From: Scylla paramamosain
Lineage: Eukaryota; Arthropoda; Malacostraca; Decapoda; Portunidae
NCBI RefSeq assembly: GCF_035594125.1
Contig: NC_087190.1
Span: forward strand, 8,359,539 to 8,423,538
Length of the DNA stretch: 64,000 nt
Direction: 5' to 3'
The notes beneath the pieces were generated by a model. It was given only the letters and a program-made list of their open reading frames with translations. It did no database searches and was not told the origin of the DNA. The position numbers and the translations under genes are program-made. Within the stretch, counting starts at the first letter, position 1; each line of letters starts with the position of its first letter. Below, piece by piece: positions 24,487 through 38,300 of the stretch.

Positions 24487-24970
24487 AAGACATGCAAAGC
24501 CTCCCATATGAGGAAATTATAGACCTTACCAGAAATATGTCCTTTGAGTGTTTTTCAGCTTGTTAGGCACCAAAACGATAAATAATAAGGAACTCACTCT
24601 ATGTGGGAATCCAAAAGAAAATTAGTGAAAATGTGTCTTCTCAGTGTTTTACGTAGAAAAAACGCTAAAACTGATGCAAACCAACCAATATCAAGAAGCA
24701 GAAAAACATTACCAAAAATGTATATTTTCTGTGTTTTTGAGCTTGTTACCTACAAAAAAAAAACGCAAAAAATTGATACAAAGCACTCTATATTGGGAAA
24801 CAAAGGGACATTGCGAGAAAAGTGTATAATGAATGTTTTATAGTTCAAAAAAACACAAGGGAAAAAATGCAAAAACTCGTGTATATGGAGAAGTTTCCTA
24901 GATACCAAAATGCTGAAACTCATGAATAACACTCTTAATTAAGAAACAGAACAACCTTACTAAATGCGTG
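24487..24970 (-). repeat. Inverted half-kilobase satellite cassette
   Basis: Reverse-complement monomers covering about five consecutive HOR variants lie between two plus-strand blocks. The left joint (24472-24504) matches that at 6338-6369, and the right joint (24962-24990) matches that at 18009-18036. A mirror-image copy with both joints lies at 44405-44843. Confidence 0.9.
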
Positions 24971-27900
24971 TCAAAAACACTAAAAGGCAAATTCTTCGTA
25001 AAATTTGGTTTTATTCTCATGTAATGTGATTGCCCTGCTTTTTAGTGCTTTATTGCCTAACACGCTCAAAAACACTCAAAGACACTTTTCTGGTAATGTC
25101 ATTTTTTTCCCACATAAAGCTAGTTTCGCATGGAATTTGGGATTCTGGTAACTAAGAATGTAAAAAAACACTCAAAATACACGCATTCAGTAAGGTTGCT
25201 CTGTTTCTTGATTAAGAAAGTTATTCATGAGTTTCAGCATTTTGGTATCTTAGAAACTTCTCCACACATACGAGTTTTTGCGTTTTTTGCCTTGTGATTC
25301 TGGTGAAACTATAAAACACTCATTATACACGTTTCTCGTTATGTCCTTTTTTTTTTTTTTCCTAATATACAGTGCTTTGCATCCATTTTTTTTTATGTAA
25401 CAAGTTCAAAAACACACAAAATATACTTTTCTGGTAATATTATTCTATTTTTTCATATTGGTTGGTTTGCATCCGTTTTAGCGTTTTTCTACGTAAATCT
25501 TTTAAAAGACACGTTTTCAGTAATTTTGTTTTTGATTTCCATATAGAGTGACTTTCATATTATCTATCGTTTTGGTGCCTAACATGCGAAAAAACACTCA
25601 AAAGACGGGTTTCTTGTAAAGTCTTTAAATTTTTCCAAATAGGTGGCTTTGCATACACTTTATGGTTTGGTACATAACTCCGAAAAAAGGTAAAATTATC
25701 TTTTTCGATAATATTCTTTTTTTCACATAATTTGGCAGAATTTTGGCATCTTGGTACCTATGAACATTAATAACAAAAAATAAAAATGCTATTCCTTTAT
25801 TTATTTATTTTTCTCTATAAAGAGTGTTATTTGTAGGTTTTAACGTTTTGGTACTTAAGGAACTTAAAATCAATCATGATACACATTTCTCGTAATGTCC
25901 TTTCGTTTCCCAAATATAGGGATCTTTGCATGTATTTAAGTGTTTTTAGAGGTAACATGATAAAAAACACTCAAAACACTTGTTTTTGGTAATGTTATTC
26001 TGCTTCTCCATAAATAAGTGTTTTGCATGCGTTTTAGCGATTTGTTATGTATGGAGCTGAAAAACACGTCAAGGCAAGTTCTTGGTAAAAGTTGGTTTTA
26101 TTCCAATATAATATGATTGCCCTGATTTTTAGTACATTATTGCCTAACACGCTCAAAAACACTCAAAAGACACTTCTGGTAATGTCAGTTTTTTTTCACA
26201 CATAAAGCTAGTTTTCCATGCTATTTGGGGTTTTGCTAACTAAGAATGTGAAAAAAACACTCAAAATACACGCATTTCGTAATGTTGTTCTGTTTCTCAA
26301 TTAAGATTGTTATTCTTGAGTTTCAGCATTTTGGTATCTAAGAAACTTCTTTATATACACGAGTTTTTGCATTTCTTGCCTTGTGGTTCTTGTGAACCAC
26401 AAGTTCTTTTGCCGGAAAATAATAAGACACTCATTATACACGTTTCTCGTAATGTCCTTTTCTTTCCCAATAGGGAGTGCTTTGCGTCCATTTTCGCGTT
26501 TTTTGTAGGTAACAAGTTCAAAAACACTCAAAATATACCTTTTTGGTAATGTTATTCTATTTATTCATATTAGTTGGTTTGCATCCGTTTTAGTGTTTTT
26601 CTACGTAAAACAACGAAAAGACACGTTTTCAGTAATTTTGTTTTCGATTCCCAAAGAATATTGCCAGAATTTTGGCATCTTAGTACCTATGAAGATGAAT
26701 AAAAAAATTAATTTGTTTTTCTCTATAAAGAGTGTTATTTGTGAGTTTTAGCTTTTTAGGTAATTAAGGAACTTAAAAACACTCATAAAACACGTTTCTC
26801 GTAATGTCCTTTCGTTTCGCAAACATAAGGTTCTTTGCATGTATTTAAGCGTTTTTATGAATAACATGATCAAAAACACTCAAAATACATGTTTTTGGTA
26901 ATGTTTCTCCATAAAGGGTGTTTTGCATGCGTTTTAGCGTTTAGATATGTAAGGAGTTAAAAAGAAACACTTAAAGGCAAGTTCTTCGTAAAAGTTGGTT
27001 TTATTCCCATGTAATGTGATTGTTCTGCTTTTTAGTGCTTTGTTGCACATCACGCTCAAAAACACTCAAAAGACACTTTTCTTATAATATCTTTCTTTTT
27101 TTTCCCCACAAAAAACTAGTTTCGCTTGTAATTTGGGGTTTTCGTAACTAAGAATGTGAAAAACACTTAAAATACACACATTTGGTAAGGTAGTCCCGTT
27201 TCTCAATTAAAAGTGTTATTCATGCATTTCAGCATTTTGGTATGTAAGAAACTCATCTATATACACGAGTTTTTGCGTTTTTTGCCTTGTGATTCCTGTG
27301 AAATTATAAAACACTCATTATACAAGTTTCTCGTAATGTTCTTTTGTTTCCCAATATAGTGTTTTCCATCCATTTTCGCATTTTTTGTAGGTAACAAGTT
27401 GAAAACACTCAAAATATATCTTTTTGGTAATGTTATTCTATTTCTTGCTATTGCTTGGTTTGCATCCGTTTTAGCGTTTTTCTTCGTAAATCACTGAAAA
27501 GACACGTTTTCAGTAATATTGTTGAAGTTGCTGAAAAAAACACTCAAAAGACATATTTCTGGAAAAGTCGTGTAATTTCCCCATATAGGGGGCTTTGCAT
27601 GCACTTCTGGGTTTGGTAAATAATTCCGGAAAAAAGCCAAATTTTTTTTTATATAATGTTTTTTTACATAATTTCGCTGAATTTTGCCTGAATTTTGGCA
27701 TCTGAATTTTGATCAAAAACACTCAAAATACATGTATTGGTAATGTTATTCTGTTTCTCCATAAAGGGTGTTTTGCATGCGTTTTAGCGTTTTGGTATGT
27801 AAGGAGTTAAAAAAAAATTAAAGGCAAGTTCTTCGTAAAAGTTGGTTTTATTCCTATATAATGTGATTATTCTGCTTTTTACTGCTTTGTTGCATATCAC

Positions 27901-30900
27901 GCTCAAAAACACTCAAAAGACACTTTTCAGATAATGTGATTTTTTTCCCACATAAAGCTAGTTTCACATGTAATTTGGGATTTTCGTAACTAAGAATGTG
28001 AAAAACACTTAAAATACACACATTTGGTAAGGTAGTTCTCTTTCTCAATTAAAAGTGTTATTCATAAGTTTTAGCATTTTGTTATGTAAGAAACTTTTTT
28101 TATATACACGAGTTTTTGCGTTTTTTGTCTTGAGGTTCTTGTGAAACTATAAAACAATCATTATACACGTTTCTCTAAATGTCCTTTTGCTTCCCAATAT
28201 AGAGTGCTTTCCATCCATTTGCGCGTTTTTTGTAGGTAAAAAGCTCAAAAACACTTTTTGGTAATGTTATTCTATTTCTTCATTTTTGTTGGTTTGCATC
28301 CGTTTTAGCGTTTTTCTACGTAAAACACTGAAAAGACACGTTTTTAGTAATTTTCTTTTGGATTCACATATTGACTGACTTCCATATTATTTATCGTTTT
28401 GGTGCCTAACATGCTGAAAAACACTGAATAGACAGGTTTCTGGTAAAATCGTTTAACTTCCTTATATAGGTGGCATGCACTTTAGAGTTTGGTACATAAA
28501 AATCCGTAAAAGAGCTATAATTAACTTTTTTTGATAATGCTCTTTTTTCCAGATAAATTCTTTGAATTTTGGCAGAATATTGGCATCTTGGTACCTATGA
28601 AAATCAATATAAAAAAATTATTTTATTTATTTTTTTTTCTTTATAAAGAGTGTTATTTGTGGATTTTAACGTTTTGGTACTTAAGGAACTTAAAAACGGT
28701 CCTAATACACGTTTCTCGTAATGTCCTTTCATTTCCCAAACATAGGGTTCTTTGCATGTATTTTTGCGTTTTTGTAGGTAACATGATTAAAAACACTTAA
28801 AACACATGTTTTTAGTAATGTTATTCTGCATCTCCATAAAGGAGTTTTTTGCATGCGTTTTAGCGTTTTGGTTTGTAAGGAGGTCAAAAACACTTCAAGG
28901 CAAGTTCTTGGTAAAAGTTGGTTTTATTCCCATGTAATGTGATTGCCCTGTTTTTTTTGTGATTTAATGCCTAACACGCTCAAAAAAAAAACTCTAAAGA
29001 CACTTCTGTTAATGTCATTTTTTTTCCAAAATAGTTTCGCGTGCTCTTTGGGGTTTTGCTAACTATGAATGTGAAAAACACTCAAAATACACGCATTTGG
29101 TAAGGTTGCTCTGTTTCTCATTTAATATTGTTATTCAAGAGTTTCAGCATTTTGGTATCTAAGAAACTTCTTTATATGCACGAGTTTTTGCGTTTTTTTT
29201 GCCTTGTGGTTCTTGTGAACCAAAAGTTCTTTTGCTCAAAAATAATAAGACACTCATTATACAGGTTTTTCGTAATGTTCTTTTGTTTCCCAATAGAGAG
29301 TGCTTTGTATCCATTTTCGCGTTTTTTGTAGGTAACAAGCTCAAAAACACTCAAAATGTACCTTTTTGGTAATGTTATTTTATTTCTTTTTATTGGTTGG
29401 TTTGCATCCGTTTTAGCGTTTTTCTACGTAAAACACCGAAAAGACACGTTTTAAGTAATTTTGTTTTAGATTCCCATATAGAGTGACTTGCATGTTATTT
29501 ACCGTTATGGTGCCTAACAAGTTGAAAAACACTCATAACACAGTTTTCTGGCAAAGACGTTTAATTTCTCCATATAGGTGGCTTTGCATGCACTTTAGGG
29601 TTTCGTACATAAAAGTACGAAAAAAAAGCTAAAATTAACTTTTTTGATAATTGACTCATAATTTCCTGAATTTTGCCCAAATTTTGGCATCTCGGTACCT
29701 GTGAAGATGAAAAAGAAAAAAAAATATCGTATTTTTTTATCTATTTTTTATTTTTTTCTCAATAAAGTGTTAATTGTGGCTTTTAGCTTTTGGGTAAATA
29801 ATGATCTTAAAAACCTTCGTAATACACGTTTCTCGCAATGTCCTTTCATTTCCCAAAAATAGGGTTCTTTGCATGTATTTAAGCGTTTTTATTGGTAACA
29901 TGATCAAAAACACTCAAAATATATGTTTTTGGTAATGCTATTCTCTTTCTCCATAAAGTGTGTTTCGCATGCGTTTTAGCGTTTTGGTATATAAGGAGCT
30001 CAAAACACTTTGATTTTATTGCCATGTAAAGTGATTCCCCTTCTTTTTAGTGCTTTATTGCCTATCACGCTCAAAAACACTCAAAAGACACTTTTCTTGT
30101 AATGTCATATTTTTTCCACATAAAGCTGGTTTAGCATGCAATTTGGGATTTTGGTAACTAAGAATGTGAAAAGCAGTCAAAATACACGCATTTAGTAAAG
30201 TCGTTCTGTTTCTCAATTAAGAGTGTTATTCACGAGTTTCAGCATTTTGGTATCTATGAAACTTCTCCATATATACGAGTTTTTGCGTTTTTTGCCTTGT
30301 GGTTCTTTTGAACTATAAAACATTCATTATACACTTTTCTCGCAATGTCCCTTTGTTTCTTAATATAGACTGCTTTGTATCAATTTTCGCGTTTTTTTGT
30401 AACAAACTGAAAAACACTCAAAATATACCTATTTGGTAATGTTTTTCTACTTCTTGATATTGATTGGTTTGCATCCGTTTTAGCGTTTTTCTACGTAAAA
30501 CACTGAGAAGACACGTTTTCAGCAATTTTGTTTTGGTTTGCCATATAGAGTGAGTTCCTAATTACTTATCGTTTTGGTGCCTAACATGCTGAAAAACACT
30601 CAAAACACAGATTTCTGGTAAGGTCTTTAATTTCCTCATATGGGAGGCTTTGCATGCACTTTAGTGTTTGGTACATAACAGTCCGAAAAAAAGCTAATAT
30701 CAATTGTTTTTTTATAATATTCTCTTATTATATAATTGCTCTAATTTTTTTTTAAAGAATTTTGGCATCTCGGTACCTATAAAGGTGAATAACAAAAAAA
30801 AAGAAAGGAAAATCCTTTTATTTATTTTTTTTCTTATTTTTTATTTTTTTTCTAAATAACGAGTGTTATTTGTGGGGTTTTTCTTTTTGGTAGTTAGGGA

Positions 30901-33900
30901 ACTTAAAAAACATTCATAATTCACGTTTCTCGTAATATCCTTACGTTTCCCAAACATAAGGTTTTTTGCATGTATTTAAACGTTTTTATAGATAACATTA
31001 TCAAAAACATTCAAATACATGCTTTTGGTAATGTTATTCTGTTTCTCCATAAAGTTTGTTTTCCATGCGTTTTAGCGGTTTGGTATGTAAGGAGCTCAAA
31101 AACACATATTGGCAAAATCTTGGTAAAAGTTGGTTTTATTCCCATGTAATGTGATTGCCCTGCTTTTTAGTACTTCATTGCCTAACACGCTGAAAAACAA
31201 TTAAGAAACTTCTGGTAATGTCATTTTTTTCTCTCATGAAGCTAGTTTCGCATGCTATTTTGGGTATTGCTAACTAGGAATATGAAAAACACTCAAAATA
31301 CAGGCATTTGCTAAGGTTGTTCTGTTTCTCAATTAAGATTGTTATTCATGAGTTTCAGCATTTTGGTATCTAAGAAACTTCTTTATATACACGAATTTTT
31401 GCGTTTTTCTACGTAAAACACTGAGAAGATACATTTTCAGTAATTTTGTTTTGCATTCCCATATAGAGTGAGTTCCTTATTATTTATCGTGTTAGTGCCT
31501 AACATGCTGAAAAACACTCAAAAGACAGATTTCTGGTAAGGTCGTTTAATTTCCTCATATAGGAGGTTTTGCATGCACTTTAGGGTTTGGTACATAACAG
31601 TCCGAAAAAAAGCTAAAATTAACTTTTTAGATAATATTCTTTTGTTCATATAATTTTCCTGAATTTTCCCAGAATTTTGGCATGTCGGTACCTATGAAGA
31701 TGAAAAAAAGAATTCTTATTTTTTTTTTCTAAATAAAGAGTGTTATTTGTGGATTTTAGCTTTTTGGTACTTAAGGAACTTAAAAAAAAAACATTCATAA
31801 TACACCTTTCTCGTAATGTCCTTTTCTTTCCCAAACACAATGTTCTTTGCATGTATTTAAGCGTTTTTATAGATAACATGATCAAAAAACACCCAAATTA
31901 CATGTTTTTGGTAATGTTATTCTATTTCTCCATAAATTTGTTTCGCATGCGTTTTAGCAGTTTGGTATATAAAGAGCTGAAAAACATTTTAAGGCAAGTT
32001 CTTGGTAAAAATTGGTTTTATTCCAATGAAAAGTGATTGCCCTGCTTTTTAGTGCTTTATTGCCTATCACGCTCAAAAACACTCGAAAGACATTTTTCTG
32101 GAAATGTCATGTTTTCCCACATAAATCTGGTTTTGCATGAAATTTGGGTTTTTGGTAACGAAGAATATGAAAAACACTCAAATCACACGAATTTGGTAAG
32201 GTTGTTCTGTTTCTCAATTAAGAGTGTCATTCATGATTTCCAGCATTTTGGAATCTAGGAAACTTCTCCATATACACGAGTTTTTGCGTTTTTTTGCATT
32301 GTTGTTCTTTTGAACTATAATACACTCATTATACACTTTTCTCGCAATGTCCCTTTGTTTCCAAATATAGAGTGCTTTGTATTAATTTTAGCGTTTTTTT
32401 GTAGGTAACAAGCTCAAAAACACTCAAAATATACCTTTTTGGTAATGTTTTTTTTCTATTTCTTAATATTGGTTGATTTGCATCCATTGTAGGGTTTTTC
32501 TACGTAAAACATTGGGAAAACACGTTTTCAGTAATTTTGTTTTGGATTCCCATATAAAGTGAGTTTCTTATTAATTATCATTTTGGTGCCTAACATGCTG
32601 AAAAACACTCAAAAGACAAATTTCTGATAAGGTCGTTTAGTTTCCTAATATAGGAGGCTTTTGCATGCAGTTTAGGGTTTGGTACATAATAGTCCGAAAA
32701 AAAAGTTAAAATCAATATTATTCTAAAATCAATAATATTCTCTTATCATATAATTGCCTTCAATTTTCCCAAAATTTTGGCATTTCGGGACCTATGAAGA
32801 TGAATAACAAAAAACAAAAAATGCTATTTTTTAAAATTTTATTTATCTATTTATTTTTTCTAAATAAAAAGTCGGTTTTAAGTTTTTGGTACCTAACAAA
32901 CTAAAAAAAAACACTCATAATATACGTTTCTCGTAATGTCCTTTTGTTTCCCAAACATAAAGTTCTTTTCATGTTTTAAAGCGTTTTTATAGATAACATG
33001 ATAAAAAACAATCAAAATACATGTTTTTGGTAATTTTATTTTGTTTCTCCATAAAGTTTGCTTTGCATGTGTTTCAGCGATTTAGTATATAAGGAGCTCA
33101 AAAACACTTAAAGGCAAGTTCTTGATTAAAATTGGTTTTATTTAAATGTAATGTGATTACCCTGCTTTTTAGTGCTTTATTGCCTATCAGGCTCAAAACA
33201 CTCAAAAGACATTTTTCTGGTAATGTCATTTTTTTCTCACATAAAGTTGGTTTCGCATGCAATTTGGGGTTTTGGTAACTAATAATGTGAAAAGCTCTCA
33301 AAATACACGCATTTAGTAAGGTTGTTCTGTTTCTGAATTAGGAATGTTATTTCATGAGTTTTAGCATTTTGGTATGTAAGAAACTTCTCTATATACACGA
33401 GTTTTTACGTTTTTTGTCTTGTGGTTCTTGTGAAACTATAAAACAATCATTATGCACGTTTCTATAAATGTCCTTTTGCTTCCCAATATAGACGGCTTTT
33501 ACATCCATTTTCGCGTTTTTTGTAGGTAAAAAGCTCAAAAACACTTTTTGGTAATGTTATTCTATTTTTTTCATATTCGTTACCTTGCATCCGTTTTAGC
33601 CTTTTTTTTTACGTAAAACACTGAAAAGACACGTTTTCAGTAATTTTGTTTTGGATTCACATATTGACTGACTTCCATATTATTTATCGGTTTGGTGCCT
33701 ATCATGCTGAAAAACACTGAAAAGACAGGTTTTTGGTAAAGTCGTTTAATTTCTTCATATAGGTGGCTTTGTATTCACTTTAGGGTTTATTAAATAACAA
33801 TCCGAAAAAAGCTATAATTAACTTTTTTATAATGTTCTTTTTTCCACATAAATTCCCTGAATTTTGGCAGAATTTTGGCATCTTGGTACTTATGAAAATC

Positions 33901-35300
33901 AATAAAAAAAATGCTATTTTTATATTTATTTATTTTTTTTTTTTTTCTCTTTAAAGAGTGTTATTTGTGGGTTTTAACGTTTTAATACTTAAGGAACTTA
34001 AAAACAGTCATAATACACGTTTCTCGTATTGTCCTTTCGATTCCCAAAGATAGGGTTCTTTGCATGTATTTAAGCGTTTTTATACGTAACAGATCAAAAA
34101 CACTGAAAATTCTTGTTTTTCGTAATGTTATTTTGTTTCTCCATAAAGGGTGTTTTGCATGCATTTTAGCGTTTTGGTATGTAAGGAGCTGAAAAACACT
34201 TAAAGACAAGTTCCTGGTAAATGTTGGTTTTATTCTCATGTAATGTCATTGCCCTGCTTTTTTGTGCTTTATTGCCTAACACGCTCAAAACAACTCAAAA
34301 GACACTTTTTTTCTGGTTATGTCATTTATTTCCCATATAAAGCTAGTTTCGTCTGTAATTTCGGTTTTTGGTAACTAAGAATATGAAAAACACCCAAAAT
34401 ATACGCATTTCGTAAGGTTGTTCTGTTTTTTCAATTAAGAGTGTTATTCATGAATTTCAGCATTTTGGTATCTAAGAAAAATCTCCATATACACGAGTTT
34501 TTGCTTGTTTTGCCTTGTGGTTCTTGTGAAACTATAAAACACAAATTATAAACGTTTCTCGTAATGTCCTTTTGTTTCCCAATATAGAGAGATTTGCATC
34601 CATTTTCGCTCAAAAACACAAAAAATACCTTTTTGGTAATATAATTCTATTTCATGATATTGGCTGATTTGCATTCGTTTTCGCGTTTTTCTACGTAAAA
34701 CACTGAAAAGACACGTTTTCAGTAATTTTGTTTTGGATTCCCATACAGAGTGATTTCCATATTATTTATTGTTTTGGTGCCTAACATACTGAAAAACAGG
34801 CAAAAGACAGGTTTCAGGTAAAGTTTAATTTTTCCCATATAGGTGGCTCTACATGCACTTTAGGGTTAGGTATATAACGGTCTGAAAAAAAGCTAAAATT
34901 AACTTTTTTGATATTCTTTTTTCACATAATATCCCTGAATTTTGCCAGAATTTTGGCATCTCGGTACCTATGAAGATAAATAACAAAAAAAAAATGCTAT
35001 TTTTTCATTTATTTATATATTTTTTCTCTATAAAGAGTGTTATTTGTGGGTTTAAGCTTTTTGGTATTTAAGGAACGTAAAAACACTCATAATACTCGTT
35101 TCTCGTAATGTTCTTTGCATGTATTTAAGCGTTTTTATAGGTAACATGATCATAATTTCCCTGAATTTTCTCAGAATTTGGCATCTCGGTACCTATGAAG
35201 ATGAATAACAAAAAAAAAATATTTTTTATTATTTTTTATTTAGAGTGTTATTTGTGGGTTTTAGATTTTTGTTACTTAAGGAACTAAAAAATACTCATAA
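24971..35300 (+). repeat. Higher-order satellite array, plus orientation, block 4
   Basis: The diagnostic module occurs near 25738, 26668, 28574, 29683, 30760, 31674, 32775, 33873, 34950 and 35173. The regular spacing from 28.6 to 35.0 kb is about 1.08-1.11 kb, except for one shortened unit of about 0.91 kb before 31674. At 35156 a direct joint skips most of a unit, so two modules lie only about 220 bases apart just before the orientation switch at 35300. The hairpin variant (CTTGTGGTTC, TTGT, GAACCACAAG) is at 26380, with an imperfect copy at 29203. The region 27.2-27.7 kb is the TTGAAGTTGCTG subtype. Confidence 0.9.
26380..26403. repeat. HOR hairpin variant, perfect 10-base stem
   Basis: Same inverted repeat as at 8304, followed by TTCTTTTGCCGGAAAATAAT. 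A related copy at 29203-29226 has one mismatch in the stem (GAACCAAAAG). Confidence 0.9.
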
Positions 35301-38300
35301 CCAAAAATATGTATTTTGAGTGTTTTTGATCATGTTACTTATAAAAACATGTAAAGAACCCTGTTTCTATAAGAAAAGGACATTACGAAAATCGTGTATT
35401 ATGAGTGTTTTTCTGTTCCTTAAGTACCAAAAAGCTAAAACTCACAAATAACACTTTATAGAGAAAAAAAAAAATTGTTATTCATCTTCATAGGTACCGA
35501 GATACCAAAATTCTGGAAAAATTCAGGGAAATTTTGTAAAAAAAAAATCATTATAAAAAAATAATTTTAGCTTTTTTCCGGAGTTATGTACCAAACCCTG
35601 AAGTGCATGCAAAGCCACCTATATGGAGAAATTACTCGACTTTACCAGAAACCTGTCTTTTGAGTGTTTTTTCAGCAATTTCAACAATATTACTGAAAAC
35701 ATGTCTTTTCAGTGATTTACGTAGAAAAACGCTAAAACGGATGCAAACCAACCAATACGAAGAAATAGAAGAACATTACCAAAAAGATATATTTTGATGT
35801 GTTTTTGAGCTTGTTACCTAGAAAAAAAATAATAAATGCGATAATGGATGAGAAGCTCTCTATATTAGGAAAGAAAAGGACATTACTAGAAACGTGTATA
35901 ATGAGTGTTTTATAGTTTCACAAGAACCACAAGGCAAAAAACTCAAATGCTCGTGTACATAAAGAAGTTTCTTACATACCAAAATGCTGAAACTCATGAA
36001 TAACACTTTTAATTGAGAAACAGAACTACCTTACCGAATGTGTGTATTAGAGAAGTTTCTTACATACCAAAATGCTGAAACTCATGAATAACACTTTTAA
36101 TTAAGAAACAGAACAACCTTACCTTACCCTGTATTTTGAGTGTTTTTCATATTCTTAGTTACCAAAACCCCAAATTCCATATGAAACTAGCTTTATATGG
36201 GAAAAAAATAATATTACCAGAAAATGTCTTTCGAGTGTTTTTGAGCGTGTTAGGCAATAAACCAATAAAAAGCAGGGCAATCACATTACATTTGAATAAA
36301 ACCAACTTTTACCAAGAACAAAACACCTTTTATGGACAAACAGAATAACATTACCAAAAACATGTATTTTGAGTGTTTTTGATCATGTTATCTATAGAAA
36401 CGCTTAAATACATGCAAAGAACCTTATGTTTGGGAAACGAAAGGACATTACGAGAAATATGTATTATGAGTGTTTTTTAGTTCCTTAAGTACCAAAAAGC
36501 TAAAACACACAAATAACACTTTATTTAGAAAAAAAAAAATAAAAAAAAAATAGGATTTATTTTTTTTTGTTATTGATCTTGATAGGTACCGAGATGCCAA
36601 AATTCTGGGAAAATTCCGGGCTATTATATGATAAAAGAAAATTATCAAAAAAGTTAATTTTAGCTTTTTTTTCGGACTGTTATATACCAAACCCTAAAGT
36701 GTATGCAAAGGCTCCTATATGAGGAAATTACACGACCTTAAAAGAAATCTGTCTTTTGAGTGTTTTTCAGAATGTTAGGCTCCAAAACGATAAATAAAAA
36801 AGGAATTAACTCTTTATGGGAATCCAAAATAAAACTACTGAAAACGTGTCTTCTGAGTGTTTTACGTAGAAAAACGCTAAAACGGATGCAAACCAACCAA
36901 TATAAAAAAATAGAAAAATATTACCAAAAAAGTATATTTTGAGCGTTTTTGAGCTTGTTATCTACAAAAAACGCGAAAATTGATGCAAAGCACTCTATAT
37001 TAGGAAATAAAAGGACATTACAAGAAAAGTGTATAATGAGTGTTTTATAGTTCAAACGAACCAAAAGGCAAAAAACGCAAAACTTGTGGATATGGAGAAG
37101 TTTCCTAGATACCAAAATGCTGAAACTCATGAATAACATTTATAATTTAGAAACAGAACAACCTTACTAAATGCGTGTATTTTGAGAGCTTTTCACATTT
37201 TTGGTTACCAAACCGCAAATTGCATGCGAAACCAGCTTTATGTGAGAAAAATGACATTAACAGAAAAATGTCTTTTGAGTGTTTTTGAGCCTGATAGGCA
37301 ATAAAGCACTAAAAAGCAGGGCAATCACATTACATTTGAATAAACCCAATTTTTATCAAGAACTTGCCTTTAAGTGTTTTTTAGCTCCTTATATACTAAA
37401 CCGCTAAAACGCATGTAAAACAAACTTTATGGAAAAACAGAATAAAATTACCAAAAACATGTATTTTGAGTGTTTTTGATCATGTTATCTATAAAAACGC
37501 TTAAATACATGAAGAAGAGAACCTTATGTTTTGGAAACAAAAGGACATTACGAGAAACGTACATTATAAGTGTTTTTAAGTTTGTTAAGTACCAAAAACC
37601 TAAAACCCACTCTTTATTTAGAAAATAAATTAATAAAAAAATAAAAAAATAGGAATGTTTTTTTTTCGTTACTTATCTTCAGAGGTACCGAAATGCCAAA
37701 ATTCAGGAAAAATTCAAGGCAATTATATGATAAGAGAATATTATCAAAAAAGTTCATTTTAGCTTTTTTTTTCGGACTGTTATGTACCAAACACTAAAGT
37801 GCATGCAAAGCCTCCTATATGAGAAAATTAAACGACCTTACCAGAAATCGGTCTTTTGTGTGTTTTCAGCATTTTAGGAACCAAAACGATAAATAATAAA
37901 GAACTCACTCTATATGGGAATCCAAAACAAAATTACTGAAAATGTATTTTGAGTGTTTTTGATAATGTTATCTATAAAAACGCTTAAATACATGCAAAGA
38001 ACCTTATGTTTGGGAAACGTAAGGACATTACGAGAAACGTGTATTATGAGTGTTTTTAAGTTCCTTAACTACCAAAAAGCTAAAACCCACAAATGACACT
38101 CGTTTTTTAGAAAAAAATAAAAAATAAATAAATAAATAAAAGATTTACTTTTCTTTTCTTTTTTTTGTTATTCACCTTCATAGGTACCGAGATGCCAAAA
38201 TTCTGGGAAATATTAGGGCAATTATATGATAAGAGAATATTATCAAAAAGATTGTTATTAGCTTTTTTTCGGACTGTTATGTACCAAACACTAAAGTGCA

